The translations under genes and the position numbers were made by a program. Below the pieces are notes generated by a model. It made no database searches, was not told where the DNA came from, and saw only the letters and a program-made list of their open reading frames with translations. Shown one piece after another: positions 7,434-15,134 of a stretch of DNA of 17,457 nucleotides (the stretch's first letter is position 1; the number at the start of each line of letters is the position of its first letter). The stretch is from Bacteroidota bacterium (GTDB lineage Bacteria; Bacteroidota; Ignavibacteria; SZUA-365). The stretch covers positions 1-17,457 of the forward strand of contig JAGTUW010000298.1 of NCBI GenBank assembly GCA_018224345.1. Direction: 5' to 3'.

Positions 7434-8720
7434 ATGGCCGTGCGAGTAGTAGTTGGTGCCCAGTGGGGAGATGAGGGAAAGGGGAAACTGGTGGATATTC
7501 TCAGCAGAAATGTCGATGTGGTGGCGCGCTACCAGGGAGGTGCGAATGCAGGTCACACAATAGAGATCGGGGATAAAAAATATGTTCTGCACCTTATTCC
7601 CTCCGGTATTTTCCATGAACATTGTGTCGCTGTCATCGGCAATGGTGTGGTGATTGATCCTGTCGCCCTGATGGAGGAAATGCGATTTCTCGAGGAACAG
7701 GGAATCTCGCTCAAAGGGCGTTTGAAAATCAGCCACAACGCACATCTGATCATGCCCTATCACAGGCTGCTCGATTCACTGGTTGAACAGGGGCATACAC
7801 CGATCGGGACGACTGGTCGTGGCATCGGTCCCGCATACTACGACAAAGCCGCGCGCATCGGTATCCGTATCGTAGACCTGCTCGATCATGACATTCTCGA
7901 ATCCCGTATCCGTCAGAACATAAAAGACAAGAATCGTATCATCAGCAGAATCTATGATGCCGAGGAACTCGATGTTGAACACATCATTGAGGAATACAAG
8001 CGTTTCGACGATATGATCGACAGTTATGTCACTGATACCGCACATTATCTCAATGATGGGATACGCGCGGGCAAGGATATACTCTGCGAAGGGGCACAGG
8101 GCGCTCTGCTTGATATCGATCACGGTACCTACCCGTACGTCACATCTTCCAGCCCCGTAAGCGGCGGAGCGACGATCGGCCTCGGTATCGCGCCTACCGC
8201 GATCGATTCAGTCATCGGTGTCATGAAGGCATACACGACGCGTGTAGGGCTCGGCCCGTTTCCAACCGAACTGAGCGACGCAGTTGGCGAACACCTGCTC
8301 ACGAAAGGGAATGAATATGGCTCGACGACCGGTCGTCGCCGGCGTTGCGGCTGGTTCGACGCTGTTGCCATGCGCTATTCCGCCATGCTCAACGGGATCA
8401 GCTCCTGCGGCATGACCAAGCTCGATGTGCTCAGTGGTCTGGAAGAACTGAAAATCTGCGTGGGGTACGAATACGACGGAAAGACGAAAGATCATTTTCA
8501 GACGAATCTCCGCACGCTCGAGCGTCTCAAACCCGTCTATGAGACCTTCCCGGGCTGGGAAGAGGACATCTCCGCCATTCGCGAATGGAAGCACTTGCCA
8601 GACGCCGTACGCAATTACATTGCCACGGTAGAGGAAATGATCGACGTACGGATTGCCTGTGCAAGCGTTGGACCCGAACGCACACAGATTCTGTTTCCGG
8701 AGGGTGAAGCAGCATGGTAA
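7434..8720 (+). CDS. purA: Adenylosuccinate synthetase
   Basis: PurA catalyses the GTP-dependent joining of IMP and aspartate to adenylosuccinate, the first committed step to AMP, in the cytoplasm. The 428-residue length is standard. GDEGKGK at 12-18 supplies the P-loop-like site and the catalytic aspartate D13; GGANAGHT places catalytic H41 at the canonical position. GTTGRGIGPAY, EGAQGALLDIDHGTYPYVTSS in part, and TTGRRRRCGWFD (IMP and GTP contacts) follow in order, and the chain ends with SVGPERTQI. ATG 7434 has AGGAG at 7421-7425, 8 nt upstream; the ATG at 7427 is out of frame. No room for a promoter exists between the preceding terminator and this start. The gene overlaps the following DUF1611 gene by 7 bp. 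Confidence 0.98.
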   Translation: MAVRVVVGAQWGDEGKGKLVDILSRNVDVVARYQGGANAGHTIEIGDKKYVLHLIPSGIFHEHCVAVIGNGVVIDPVALMEEMRFLEEQGISLKGRLKISHNAHLIMPYHRLLDSLVEQGHTPIGTTGRGIGPAYYDKAARIGIRIVDLLDHDILESRIRQNIKDKNRIISRIYDAEELDVEHIIEEYKRFDDMIDSYVTDTAHYLNDGIRAGKDILCEGAQGALLDIDHGTYPYVTSSSPVSGGATIGLGIAPTAIDSVIGVMKAYTTRVGLGPFPTELSDAVGEHLLTKGNEYGSTTGRRRRCGWFDAVAMRYSAMLNGISSCGMTKLDVLSGLEELKICVGYEYDGKTKDHFQTNLRTLERLKPVYETFPGWEEDISAIREWKHLPDAVRNYIATVEEMIDVRIACASVGPERTQILFPEGEAAW

Positions 8721-9823
8721 TGCTCGAACGGCAGAGTGTGCGTATGGTGCTGCTTGCTGAAGGGCGTTTGAGTTCCATAGGTCTGCGCATGGTTATTGCC
8801 GCCTTGCTCCACATTCCGGAACGCATTGTTGCCGTCATCGACAGTACCAAGGAACGGGGGAGTACGCAAGAAGCCATTGGTTTCGGTGGGGACACACCGA
8901 TCGTGCATTCTCTCGAAGAGGCCATGCAGTACCGACCCGATTCACTGCTGATCGGTATCACTCCGCTGGGAGGACAGCTCCCCGATACCTGGCGCCACAC
9001 GATCCGCCAGGCACTGGAGTCAGGGTTGCATATTGTCAGCGGTCTGCGACAGGCGTTGCGACGGGATGAAGAGTACGCTGGTCTTGCCAGGGAACGCGGG
9101 CTTTACATTCACGATCTGCATCAGTTCTCAAAAAGCCATCTGATCCGTGCACAGGGGAGTTGGCGGCGTCGGAATATTCTGACGATTCTGACCGTCGGGA
9201 CAGATGCCGACACGGGGAAAATGACCACCGCGCTCATGCTGCATCGCGAAATGCTCCGTCGCGGTATGAACGTGACCATGATCGGTACAGGACCGACCGG
9301 TATTCTTATCAGCGGACGCGGTGTCTCGGTCGAAGATTTGCCTGCCGACTTCATCAATGGGGCCGTTGAATTCGAAATCGACAAGGCGGCGAACGAAGGG
9401 TTCGACTATGTCATCGTCGAAGGACAGGGCGCGTTGACGAACTGTGGCAATTCTCCGATCGCACTCGGTCTGTTGCACGGAACGATGCCGGACGCTCTGG
9501 TACTTTGTCATCAGCCATCACGAGAGACGGATGGATACGGCCTTCCTCTCCCCGACATCGTCGGGACCATCACGCTCCATGAACGCATGGTTGGAATTTT
9601 CAAGAATGCGAATGTCGTTGCCATCGGTCTCAATTCCATGGATCTCAACAAGCAGGATTACCGGGAGACTGTCAACCACATCGCAACAAGCACCGGGCTG
9701 CTCACGCTCGATGTTCTCCGCGAATCAGCCACCCCTATGGTTGATACGCTGATGGAATTTTTCTCGAAGTATCATAAAGTCGTTCTTCCTCATGGAGTCA
9801 GTGAGATACACGACAGAGTGTAA
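8714..9823 (+). CDS. DUF1611 family P-loop protein, DgcN-like (putative D-glutamate N-acetyltransferase)
   Basis: The 369-residue product has the DUF1611 architecture: an N-terminal Rossmann-like half (about 1-145) and a C-terminal P-loop half. The P-loop is GTDADTGKMTT at 162-172, with K169 in the nucleotide-binding position. The family signature EGQGALTN, followed by SPIALGLLHGTMPDALVLC, is clear. Characterised relatives (DgcN) N-acetylate D-glutamate, and are usually encoded beside DgcA, an enolase-superfamily epimerase; no such gene is visible here. The function is therefore inferred only from family membership. ATG 8714 overlaps the purA stop by 7 bp, with GGAGGG at 8699-8704, 10 nt upstream. 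A second in-frame ATG at 8720 is possible but spaced less well. The overlap implies translational coupling to purA. Confidence 0.82.
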   Translation: MVMLERQSVRMVLLAEGRLSSIGLRMVIAALLHIPERIVAVIDSTKERGSTQEAIGFGGDTPIVHSLEEAMQYRPDSLLIGITPLGGQLPDTWRHTIRQALESGLHIVSGLRQALRRDEEYAGLARERGLYIHDLHQFSKSHLIRAQGSWRRRNILTILTVGTDADTGKMTTALMLHREMLRRGMNVTMIGTGPTGILISGRGVSVEDLPADFINGAVEFEIDKAANEGFDYVIVEGQGALTNCGNSPIALGLLHGTMPDALVLCHQPSRETDGYGLPLPDIVGTITLHERMVGIFKNANVVAIGLNSMDLNKQDYRETVNHIATSTGLLTLDVLRESATPMVDTLMEFFSKYHKVVLPHGVSEIHDRV

Positions 9824-9896
9824 TGTGGTGACGAGGGTATCAGACGATCACGTCATGTTATGCATCACGCAGACTTCTGCACCCGCCTCGGTTGAC

Positions 9897-10814
9897 TCAC
9901 ATATTCATATACCAGCGGAAGGCGGTGAGGATGAGAAGGATGACTGCTTCGGTGCGGGAGATTCTCCAACCCGTACGCATCATGACCACGACGATTACCA
10001 TGAATACTGCCAGAATGACGATGCTTTCCCAGGCATCGCCGGTGACGGCGAGGGGCCGCAATACTGCTGCGAGTCCGAGTACACCAAGCAGATTGAACAA
10101 ATCGCTGCCGATGAGATTCCCGATTGAAATACCGTGACGCCCGCGCAATATGGCGATGAAGGATGTGGCGAGTTCGGGCATGGACGTCCCGATCGCGACG
10201 ATAGTAACACCGATCAGCCATTCGGAGACGCCGGCGAGTCGTGCCAGTTCTGATGCTGAGCCGATGAGGAAATGGGCGGAGGTGACAACAATGGTGATAC
10301 CAAGAACAATCAGGGGAACGTCCCACCAGCGAAACGCTCCTGTAGGGATATTCTCTTCGATGGGGTGTTTCTGGATGAAGAGAAAGATGATATAGGAGAC
10401 GAGAAGAGAAAGTAGCAGGATGCCTTCCCACGAGACGAGCACCCCATCGGCAAGCATGGCAGTCAGCAGCAGGCCCGTTCCTATGAGCATGCCGCCGTCA
10501 CGAAAGAGCATGCGGCGAGTAATCACCGCGGCGCCGAATATCGAAACGCCGCCAAGTATAAATCCCAGGTTGAAAATATTTGATCCGACGATATTGCCGA
10601 TGGTAATATCCGCCTGACCTTTTATCGCTGCTGTGATGCTGACCGCAAACTCCGGGGCCGAGGTGCCGATCGCTACGACCGTCAGACCGATGACCAGTTC
10701 CGAGAGTCCCAACCTGCGTGCTACACGTGCAGCGGACTCGACTATCCAGTCCGCCCCCTTCCAGAGCGTTACGAACGTGATAATGATAACTGTGATGTGC
10801 AGGGCGATTGTCAT
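9897..10814 (-). CDS. Sodium/calcium exchanger, CaCA superfamily (YrbG-like)
   Basis: This inner-membrane antiporter of 305 residues probably extrudes Ca2+ in exchange for Na+ or protons. It shows the inverted internal duplication of the family. Alpha-1 has VAIGTSAPE (47-55) and GNIVGSNIFN (73-82); alpha-2 has VAIGTSMPE (206-214) and GNLIGSDLFN (232-241). The glutamates E55 and E214 are the expected ion-coordinating residues. About ten hydrophobic segments are spread along the chain, with a hydrophilic loop near 148-164. ATG 10814 was chosen because it begins directly before the first membrane helix; the longer frame from GTG 10877 adds a polar, cysteine- and phenylalanine-rich stretch unlike a family N-terminus. 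It converges on the DUF1611 gene, with 73 bp and no clear terminator between, and diverges from mraZ. Confidence 0.93.
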   Translation of the reverse strand: MTIALHITVIIITFVTLWKGADWIVESAARVARRLGLSELVIGLTVVAIGTSAPEFAVSITAAIKGQADITIGNIVGSNIFNLGFILGGVSIFGAAVITRRMLFRDGGMLIGTGLLLTAMLADGVLVSWEGILLLSLLVSYIIFLFIQKHPIEENIPTGAFRWWDVPLIVLGITIVVTSAHFLIGSASELARLAGVSEWLIGVTIVAIGTSMPELATSFIAILRGRHGISIGNLIGSDLFNLLGVLGLAAVLRPLAVTGDAWESIVILAVFMVIVVVMMRTGWRISRTEAVILLILTAFRWYMNM

Positions 10815-10837
10815 TGGGTTGCCATTTTCCGATGGAT

Positions 10838-10866
10838 AAAAATCGCAAAAAAACCTCGTGTGACAA
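10838..10866 (-). promoter_or_regulatory. Possible promoter for the antiporter gene
   Basis: Read on the minus strand, TTGTCA (10866-10861) lies 17 bp before ATTTTT (10843-10838). The -35 matches well, but the -10 is weak. Transcription would start about 15 nt before ATG 10814. The region also contains homopolymer runs that make chance matches easy, so this is tentative. Confidence 0.25.
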
Positions 10867-11085
10867 AACGTTGGCACGTCGATTCCGATAATCGTTGTCT
10901 CATTCAGGTAGACATAATCTGGAGAGTGGGAGAGGGTGGAGGAGTGGAAATATTTTTACACAGGCATGTTAACGGATTACACTGTCGTCCGTCTGTTTTT
11001 TCGATAATTTTTCAGACTCAAAACCCGCGAATCTGGCGTGTAAAAGGCAATTATGAAAAAAAATTGCATCGTGGGAGAAAAGTAC

Positions 11086-11114
11086 TTGACTCTGAGCTGT
11101 AAAACCTTGATTTT
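11086..11114 (+). promoter_or_regulatory. Putative mraZ / dcw cluster promoter
   Basis: TTGACT (11086-11091) is the same -35 hexamer as in the secD promoter. It is followed after 17 bp by GATTTT (11109-11114), a weak sigma70 -10. The surrounding TGATTTTG resembles the Bacteroidetes TAnnTTTG box. The predicted transcript would begin near 11120, inside the MraZ repeats, a placement suited to autorepression. Confidence 0.45.
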
Positions 11115-11147
11115 GGGTAAAAGTGGGTAGAAGTGGGAAGAAGTGGA
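11114..11147 (+). promoter_or_regulatory. MraZ operator: TGGG direct repeats with 10-bp period
   Basis: TGGG occurs at 11114, 11124 and 11134, with a fourth degenerate copy TGGA at 11144. The spacers are TAAAAG, TAGAAG and AAGAAG, so the repeats fall on one face of the helix. MraZ proteins of other bacteria bind just such TGGGN direct repeats upstream of their own gene and repress the dcw operon. The array lies 20 bp upstream of the mraZ start and abuts the predicted -10. Function is inferred from sequence and position. Confidence 0.85.
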
Positions 11148-11167
11148 AGAATATGGCGGAAACGTAA

Positions 11168-11620
11168 ATGGCTGGCTTCAAAGGTAAATATGAACATGCG
11201 GTAGACGACAAAGGTCGATTCAGCTTCCCGTCCAAGCTGCGGAAGTCCTTGAGTCCGGAAGCGAATGATTCGTTTGTCATCACGCGTGGGTATGAGAACA
11301 GTCTGGCCATGTACCCTTTGGATGCCTGGATCCGGTTTGAGGACAAGATGAAAGCTGAGTTGAACACCCACAGGAAGGAGGATCGTCGTTTCATTCGCTA
11401 CATCATGATGTGGGCACAGGAAGTAACGCTGGACAAGCAGTCGCGCATCATGATACCACAGGAGTTGATGAAATTTGCCGGGATCGCCGGACATGTCGTC
11501 GTACTCGGTTCCCTGGAGACAATCGAGCTCTGGAGTCCGGAGAACTTTCAGGAATATAGTGAATTCAACGGAGAAACGTCACCTGAGGACATCGGTGCGC
11601 GTGTAATGGGGAATGCATGA
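11168..11620 (+). CDS. mraZ: Transcriptional regulator MraZ
   Basis: MraZ is a ring-forming DNA-binding protein with two AbrB/SpoVT-like domains that represses the division and cell-wall cluster it heads. The 150-residue product has the family signatures DDKGRFSFPSKLR (13-25) in the first half and LDKQSRIMIPQEL in the second, in the expected places. ATG 11168 is the first start after the operator repeats; GGCGGAA at 11156-11162 is a weak ribosome site. The stop overlaps the rsmH start (ATGA), so translation of the two is coupled. Autoregulation through the TGGG array just upstream is the most likely control. Confidence 0.97.
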   Translation: MAGFKGKYEHAVDDKGRFSFPSKLRKSLSPEANDSFVITRGYENSLAMYPLDAWIRFEDKMKAELNTHRKEDRRFIRYIMMWAQEVTLDKQSRIMIPQELMKFAGIAGHVVVLGSLETIELWSPENFQEYSEFNGETSPEDIGARVMGNA

Positions 11621-12561
11621 TGCAGGATGATGATACAGGATATCACATACCGGTGCTTTTGGAGCGTTCAACCGAGCTTCTCGTCACAAATCCTTCCGGA
11701 ATTTATGTTGACGGGACACTCGGAGGTGGTGGTCACAGCAGACTGCTATTGAGCAGATTGGGCGAACAAGCCCGCGTGTTCGCTTTTGATCAGGATGATG
11801 ACGCGGTGCAGCGTGCAAGAGAGGTGTTTGCCGGTGATAATCGCATGGTGATAATCCCCGGAAATGTGGTCCATCTGAAATCCATCCTGTTACAGAACGA
11901 AATTAGAGCTGTTGACGGCATACTGCTGGATCTCGGTGTGTCGTCGCATCAGATCGATACACCAGAGAGAGGTTTCAGTTTTCGTTTCGACGGACCTCTC
12001 GATATGAGAATGGACCTCGAGCGCACTATGAATGCAGCGGATCTCATCGCAGACAGTTCCGAAGAGGAGTTGGCCAACATTTTTTTCTCCTATGGAGAGG
12101 AGCATGGAAGCCGGCGCATCGCACGCGCCATCACACGTGCGCGTCAGGAGCAACCGATTCGTGAAACTGGTCAATTGGTGGATATCATTTCCACTGTTAC
12201 CTCACCGGCGCATCGAAAGAAAACACTGGCCAGGATATTCCAGGCACTGCGTATCGCGGTCAACGAAGAGCTTCACGTGCTTGAGCAGGTTCTTACGCAG
12301 GCAACGGAAGTACTCAAGGTCGGCGGACGACTGGTGGTCATTTCATATCACTCTCTGGAAGATCGCATCGTAAAGCATTTTATGCGTGACGAAGCGAAAC
12401 CATGTATATGTCCCCCGCGCATGCCCTTCTGTGACTGTGACAAAGTCCCCCGCATCACACTGCTCAGCAGTAAACACATTGAGGCAGATGAATATGAAGT
12501 ACGTCGAAATCCCAGAGCCCGAAGCGCCCGTCTACGCGGCTGCGAGAAAATCCACACGTAA
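11617..12561 (+). CDS. rsmH: 16S rRNA (cytosine(1402)-N(4))-methyltransferase RsmH
   Basis: RsmH (MraW) uses S-adenosylmethionine to methylate N4 of C1402 in the decoding centre of the small ribosomal subunit. The 314-residue length is typical. YVDGTLGGGGHS at 30-41 is the SAM-binding loop. LDLGVSSHQID, GFSFRFDGPLDMRMD, ALRIAVNEEL and the late SYHSLEDRIVK motif follow in family order. A C-terminal cluster of cysteines (CICPPRMPFCDC) is also usual. ATG 11617 overlaps the mraZ stop as ATGA, and a second in-frame ATG follows immediately at 11620. Its 3' end overlaps ftsL by 68 bp in another frame. Confidence 0.98.
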   Translation: MMQDDDTGYHIPVLLERSTELLVTNPSGIYVDGTLGGGGHSRLLLSRLGEQARVFAFDQDDDAVQRAREVFAGDNRMVIIPGNVVHLKSILLQNEIRAVDGILLDLGVSSHQIDTPERGFSFRFDGPLDMRMDLERTMNAADLIADSSEEELANIFFSYGEEHGSRRIARAITRARQEQPIRETGQLVDIISTVTSPAHRKKTLARIFQALRIAVNEELHVLEQVLTQATEVLKVGGRLVVISYHSLEDRIVKHFMRDEAKPCICPPRMPFCDCDKVPRITLLSSKHIEADEYEVRRNPRARSARLRGCEKIHT

Positions 12562-12940
12562 GCGTCGACAGCCCGCCATTAACGGGATGCAGCATGACGT
12601 GCCGTTGGATGTTGTACAGGCAGCGTCGCCGCGCCGTCGGCGCATGCGCGGGTTGACCACTTTCAATATCGTGCTGATGCTGATTGTGTTTGCTGCATTG
12701 CTTGTTGTCTACATCTCGAATGTCGTAGCTGTCGACGGGCTGATGATGGAGCAGATTGCCGCGGAGCGGGAGGAGAAGAAGCTGTTGCAGGAACGGGAAT
12801 CCCTCCGTGCTGAAATCAATATGCTTTCGAGTTATAACAGGATACAGAAAATCGCGGTGGAAGAATTGGGTCTTGTACATGCGAATCAACAGCCGTATTC
12901 ACTGACTGTGTTCGGGCGCGTCCCGGCCCTTTCCAGGTAA
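12494..12940 (+). CDS. ftsL: Cell division protein FtsL-like
   Basis: The product is a small bitopic divisome protein of 148 residues. A cytoplasmic N-terminus very rich in basic residues (RKSTRKRR, PRRRRMR) precedes one membrane helix at about 54-77 (FNIVLMLIVFAALLVVYI). A periplasmic coiled coil follows at about 80-112 (QIAAEREEKKLLQERESLR). The segment NRIQKIAVEELGLV matches the conserved FtsL/DivIC end motif. The frame is open from 12386, but ATG 12494 is chosen because GAGG at 12481-12484 is 9 nt upstream; ATG 12488 is the close alternative. Position between rsmH and the transpeptidase gene is the classic ftsL location, which supports a call that rests little on primary sequence. Confidence 0.88.
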   Translation: MKYVEIPEPEAPVYAAARKSTRKRRQPAINGMQHDVPLDVVQAASPRRRRMRGLTTFNIVLMLIVFAALLVVYISNVVAVDGLMMEQIAAEREEKKLLQERESLRAEINMLSSYNRIQKIAVEELGLVHANQQPYSLTVFGRVPALSR

Positions 12941-12953
12941 ACCAACATCACTT

Positions 12954-15125
12954 GTGCCTTTGGAACATTACGACTACAAACCCGGACGGAATGATGATCT
13001 TCACATTCTGCAGAGAAAGCAGAGTGCGATGCGCGTGTATATGCTCATCACGCTCTTTCTTGCAGGATTTCTGGCCGTGCTGGTCAAACTGTTTGTCATT
13101 CAGGTACGTGATGCAGAGAAGCTGCGTGAGATGGCACGTATTCAATATGAGAGCCGGGAGACCATCCCTCCAATGCGCGGCCTGATTCTTGACCGCGATC
13201 TCTCGATTCTTGCTTCCAACGAGACGGAATACACACTCGCGGTGGATCCGTCGGTCGTTGTCCGTCCAGACACCACTGCACGATTTATTGCACGGGCATT
13301 GGGAAAACCGTATGTCTCCGTTCTCCGCCATTTCAACGACACGACCGTGCGCTATCGGATTCTTGAGAAGCGTATTCCGGAAGAGATTGCCGCACGTTTT
13401 GATGGGTGGTCCTGTTACGGAGTGCGGCTGCGTCCCTCACCGCGTCGTCGCTACAATTTCAATTCGTTGGCTGGCCCCGTCATCGGATATACCAATATCG
13501 ACAACCGCGGTCAGAGTGGCATTGAACTGGAGATGGATCGTGAGCTTGCGGGTACCGAGGGATTCATCGTGTATTACCGCAACGCACGCGGATCACGCCG
13601 ACCGGAAGTTGATTATCCGAAGGTTGAACCAATCAATGGACGCAGCGTCGTGCTGACCATCAGCCAGGTATATCAATCCATTGCCGAGGAGGAGCTGGCC
13701 TACGGTGTCAAGTTGCACAAAGCCACTTCGGGTCGATGTATCATCCTCCAGCCCGAGACCGGAGAGGTGCTGGCCATGGCCAACGTCCCCAGCATCGATC
13801 CGAATAAGCTACATGAATATTCAGCGGAAAAGGCGAGAAACCGGTCCGTGACCGATCTCTATGAACCGGGGTCCACATTCAAAATCGTGGCCATGAGCGC
13901 AGCGCTCAATGAGAAGCTGCATGCACCAGACGATCGTATCGATGCCGAGGATGGGCGCTGGGTGTACAACCCGCATCTCAAGGCCATAGTGGATGATCAT
14001 CCATACGAGTCATTGACCATGCGAGGTGCTTTTGAGCACAGCTCCAATATTGTATCTGCGAAACTGGCGAATGAACTCGGTGACGAACGCTTTTTCAAAT
14101 ATTCGCGAAACTTCGGCTTTGGTGTGAAAACCGGTATCGAGCTTCCTGGAGAACTCAGCGGCGATCTTCGTAAGCCACTGGATTGGGACGGCACCACGCT
14201 CAATTATCTCTCCTTCGGTTACGGTCTCGCTGTCACACCGTTGCAACTCGCTTGTGCTTATGCCGCCATTGCCAATGACGGTGTGCTGATGCGACCGTTT
14301 ATCCGTAAATGGCTGCTCGATCAGGAACGCAATATCGTTGATGAAACTGTCCCGCAAGTCGTGCGCCGTGTCGTCTCATCCGAAACCTCGCGTATCATGC
14401 GCAGCTTCATGCAGGGCGTCGTCGACAGCGGTACTGCCAGACTGGCGCATATCGAGGGGATGAGTATCGGAGGCAAGACCGGAACGTCACAACGCCTGGT
14501 CGACGGCTCCTATTCCGACAAGTCGCATGTCGCCTCCTTCGTCGGATTTTTCCCTGTTGAAGATCCGAAAATTCTTATTCTTGTTATCCTTGATGAACCC
14601 AGGCACGGGTATTACGGTGGTTCGACCGCAGGACCGATATTCCGGAAAATCGCAATGCGCATCATCAATTCCTCGAGTACCTTCGCCAAGAAACCCGAGC
14701 CGATGTATGCGTCTTTCAAAGGCAATGATGAAATCCGTGTGCCCAACGTACGTGGTATGCGGGTCGATATTGCCGGTCAGGTACTCAAGGCGCATGGATT
14801 CAACATGGAGTCGGTGGGAATCGGTGATATCGTCGCCGATCAGTATCCGGCGGAAAATGCGCCGGCGCGCCGGCGCACACCTGTAACCGTCCATCTGGTC
14901 GGAGTCAATCATAAGAAGAATGACGATATGGTGCGCGTCCCCGATGTGGTAGGAATGTCGTTACGTCAGGCAATGACATTCGTCAAAAGCATGAATCTTG
15001 AACCGAGTCCCATGGGTAGCGGTGTTGTCCGTTCCCAATATCCTGCCGCCGGAGAATCCGTTCCCCGTGGCACGCGCTGCACGCTGGACGGCGAAGCGCG
15101 CATTATTACTGCAAATCTTTACTGA
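12954..15125 (+). CDS. ftsI: Division-type penicillin-binding protein (FtsI/PBP2-like transpeptidase) with two PASTA domains
   Basis: This is a class B PBP that cross-links septal peptidoglycan in the periplasm. Of 723 residues, a membrane anchor lies at about 29-50 (VYMLITLFLAGFLAVLVKLFV), followed by the dimerisation/pedestal domain. The transpeptidase domain carries the acyl-enzyme serine S307 in STFK (307-310), SSN at 363-365 and KTGT at 508-511. Two PASTA domains follow, at about 592-652 (IRVPNVRGM) and 659-715 (VRVPDVVGM). Translation probably starts at GTG 12954, 13 bp after ftsL, without a good ribosome site; ATG 13029 would leave almost no cytoplasmic tail and is less likely. Context between ftsL and murE identifies it as the division PBP. 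Confidence 0.95.
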   Translation: MPLEHYDYKPGRNDDLHILQRKQSAMRVYMLITLFLAGFLAVLVKLFVIQVRDAEKLREMARIQYESRETIPPMRGLILDRDLSILASNETEYTLAVDPSVVVRPDTTARFIARALGKPYVSVLRHFNDTTVRYRILEKRIPEEIAARFDGWSCYGVRLRPSPRRRYNFNSLAGPVIGYTNIDNRGQSGIELEMDRELAGTEGFIVYYRNARGSRRPEVDYPKVEPINGRSVVLTISQVYQSIAEEELAYGVKLHKATSGRCIILQPETGEVLAMANVPSIDPNKLHEYSAEKARNRSVTDLYEPGSTFKIVAMSAALNEKLHAPDDRIDAEDGRWVYNPHLKAIVDDHPYESLTMRGAFEHSSNIVSAKLANELGDERFFKYSRNFGFGVKTGIELPGELSGDLRKPLDWDGTTLNYLSFGYGLAVTPLQLACAYAAIANDGVLMRPFIRKWLLDQERNIVDETVPQVVRRVVSSETSRIMRSFMQGVVDSGTARLAHIEGMSIGGKTGTSQRLVDGSYSDKSHVASFVGFFPVEDPKILILVILDEPRHGYYGGSTAGPIFRKIAMRIINSSSTFAKKPEPMYASFKGNDEIRVPNVRGMRVDIAGQVLKAHGFNMESVGIGDIVADQYPAENAPARRRTPVTVHLVGVNHKKNDDMVRVPDVVGMSLRQAMTFVKSMNLEPSPMGSGVVRSQYPAAGESVPRGTRCTLDGEARIITANLY
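14858..14877. repeat. Perfect 20-bp palindrome within ftsI
   Basis: The sequence TGCGCCGGCGCGCCGGCGCA is identical to its own reverse complement. It has no loop and lies in the codons for NAPARRR in the first PASTA domain. It is made only of G and C inside its ends, so biased composition may explain it. No role is known. Confidence 0.6.
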
Positions 15126-15134
15126 TACGGAAGT

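Larger units (their letters stand above)
10815..11167. other. Divergent intergenic region between the antiporter and mraZ
   Basis: These 353 bp separate two divergent genes and hold no convincing gene. Overlapping short frames here have no start signal or recognisable sequence. Visible contents are a weak minus-strand promoter near 10838-10866 and a GGAG/TGGG-rich patch at 10927-10948. An A/T-rich tract around 11052-11064 is followed by the mraZ promoter at 11086-11114 and the MraZ operator at 11114-11147. Confidence 0.7.

Noticed and set aside
9824..9896. Possible bidirectional terminator between the convergent DUF1611 and antiporter genes
   Set aside because: Only short imperfect pairings can be drawn (for example GACGAGG with CCTCGGTT) and no T-run follows in either direction.
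10815..10877. N-terminal extension of the antiporter from GTG 10877
   Set aside because: The added 21 residues do not look like a family N-terminus, and the segment contains the only candidate promoter for the gene.
12386..12493. N-terminal extension of FtsL starting at 12386
   Set aside because: It would overlap rsmH by 176 bp, lacks a ribosome site, and encodes a cysteine- and proline-rich stretch. The ATG at 12494 has a well-spaced GAGG.
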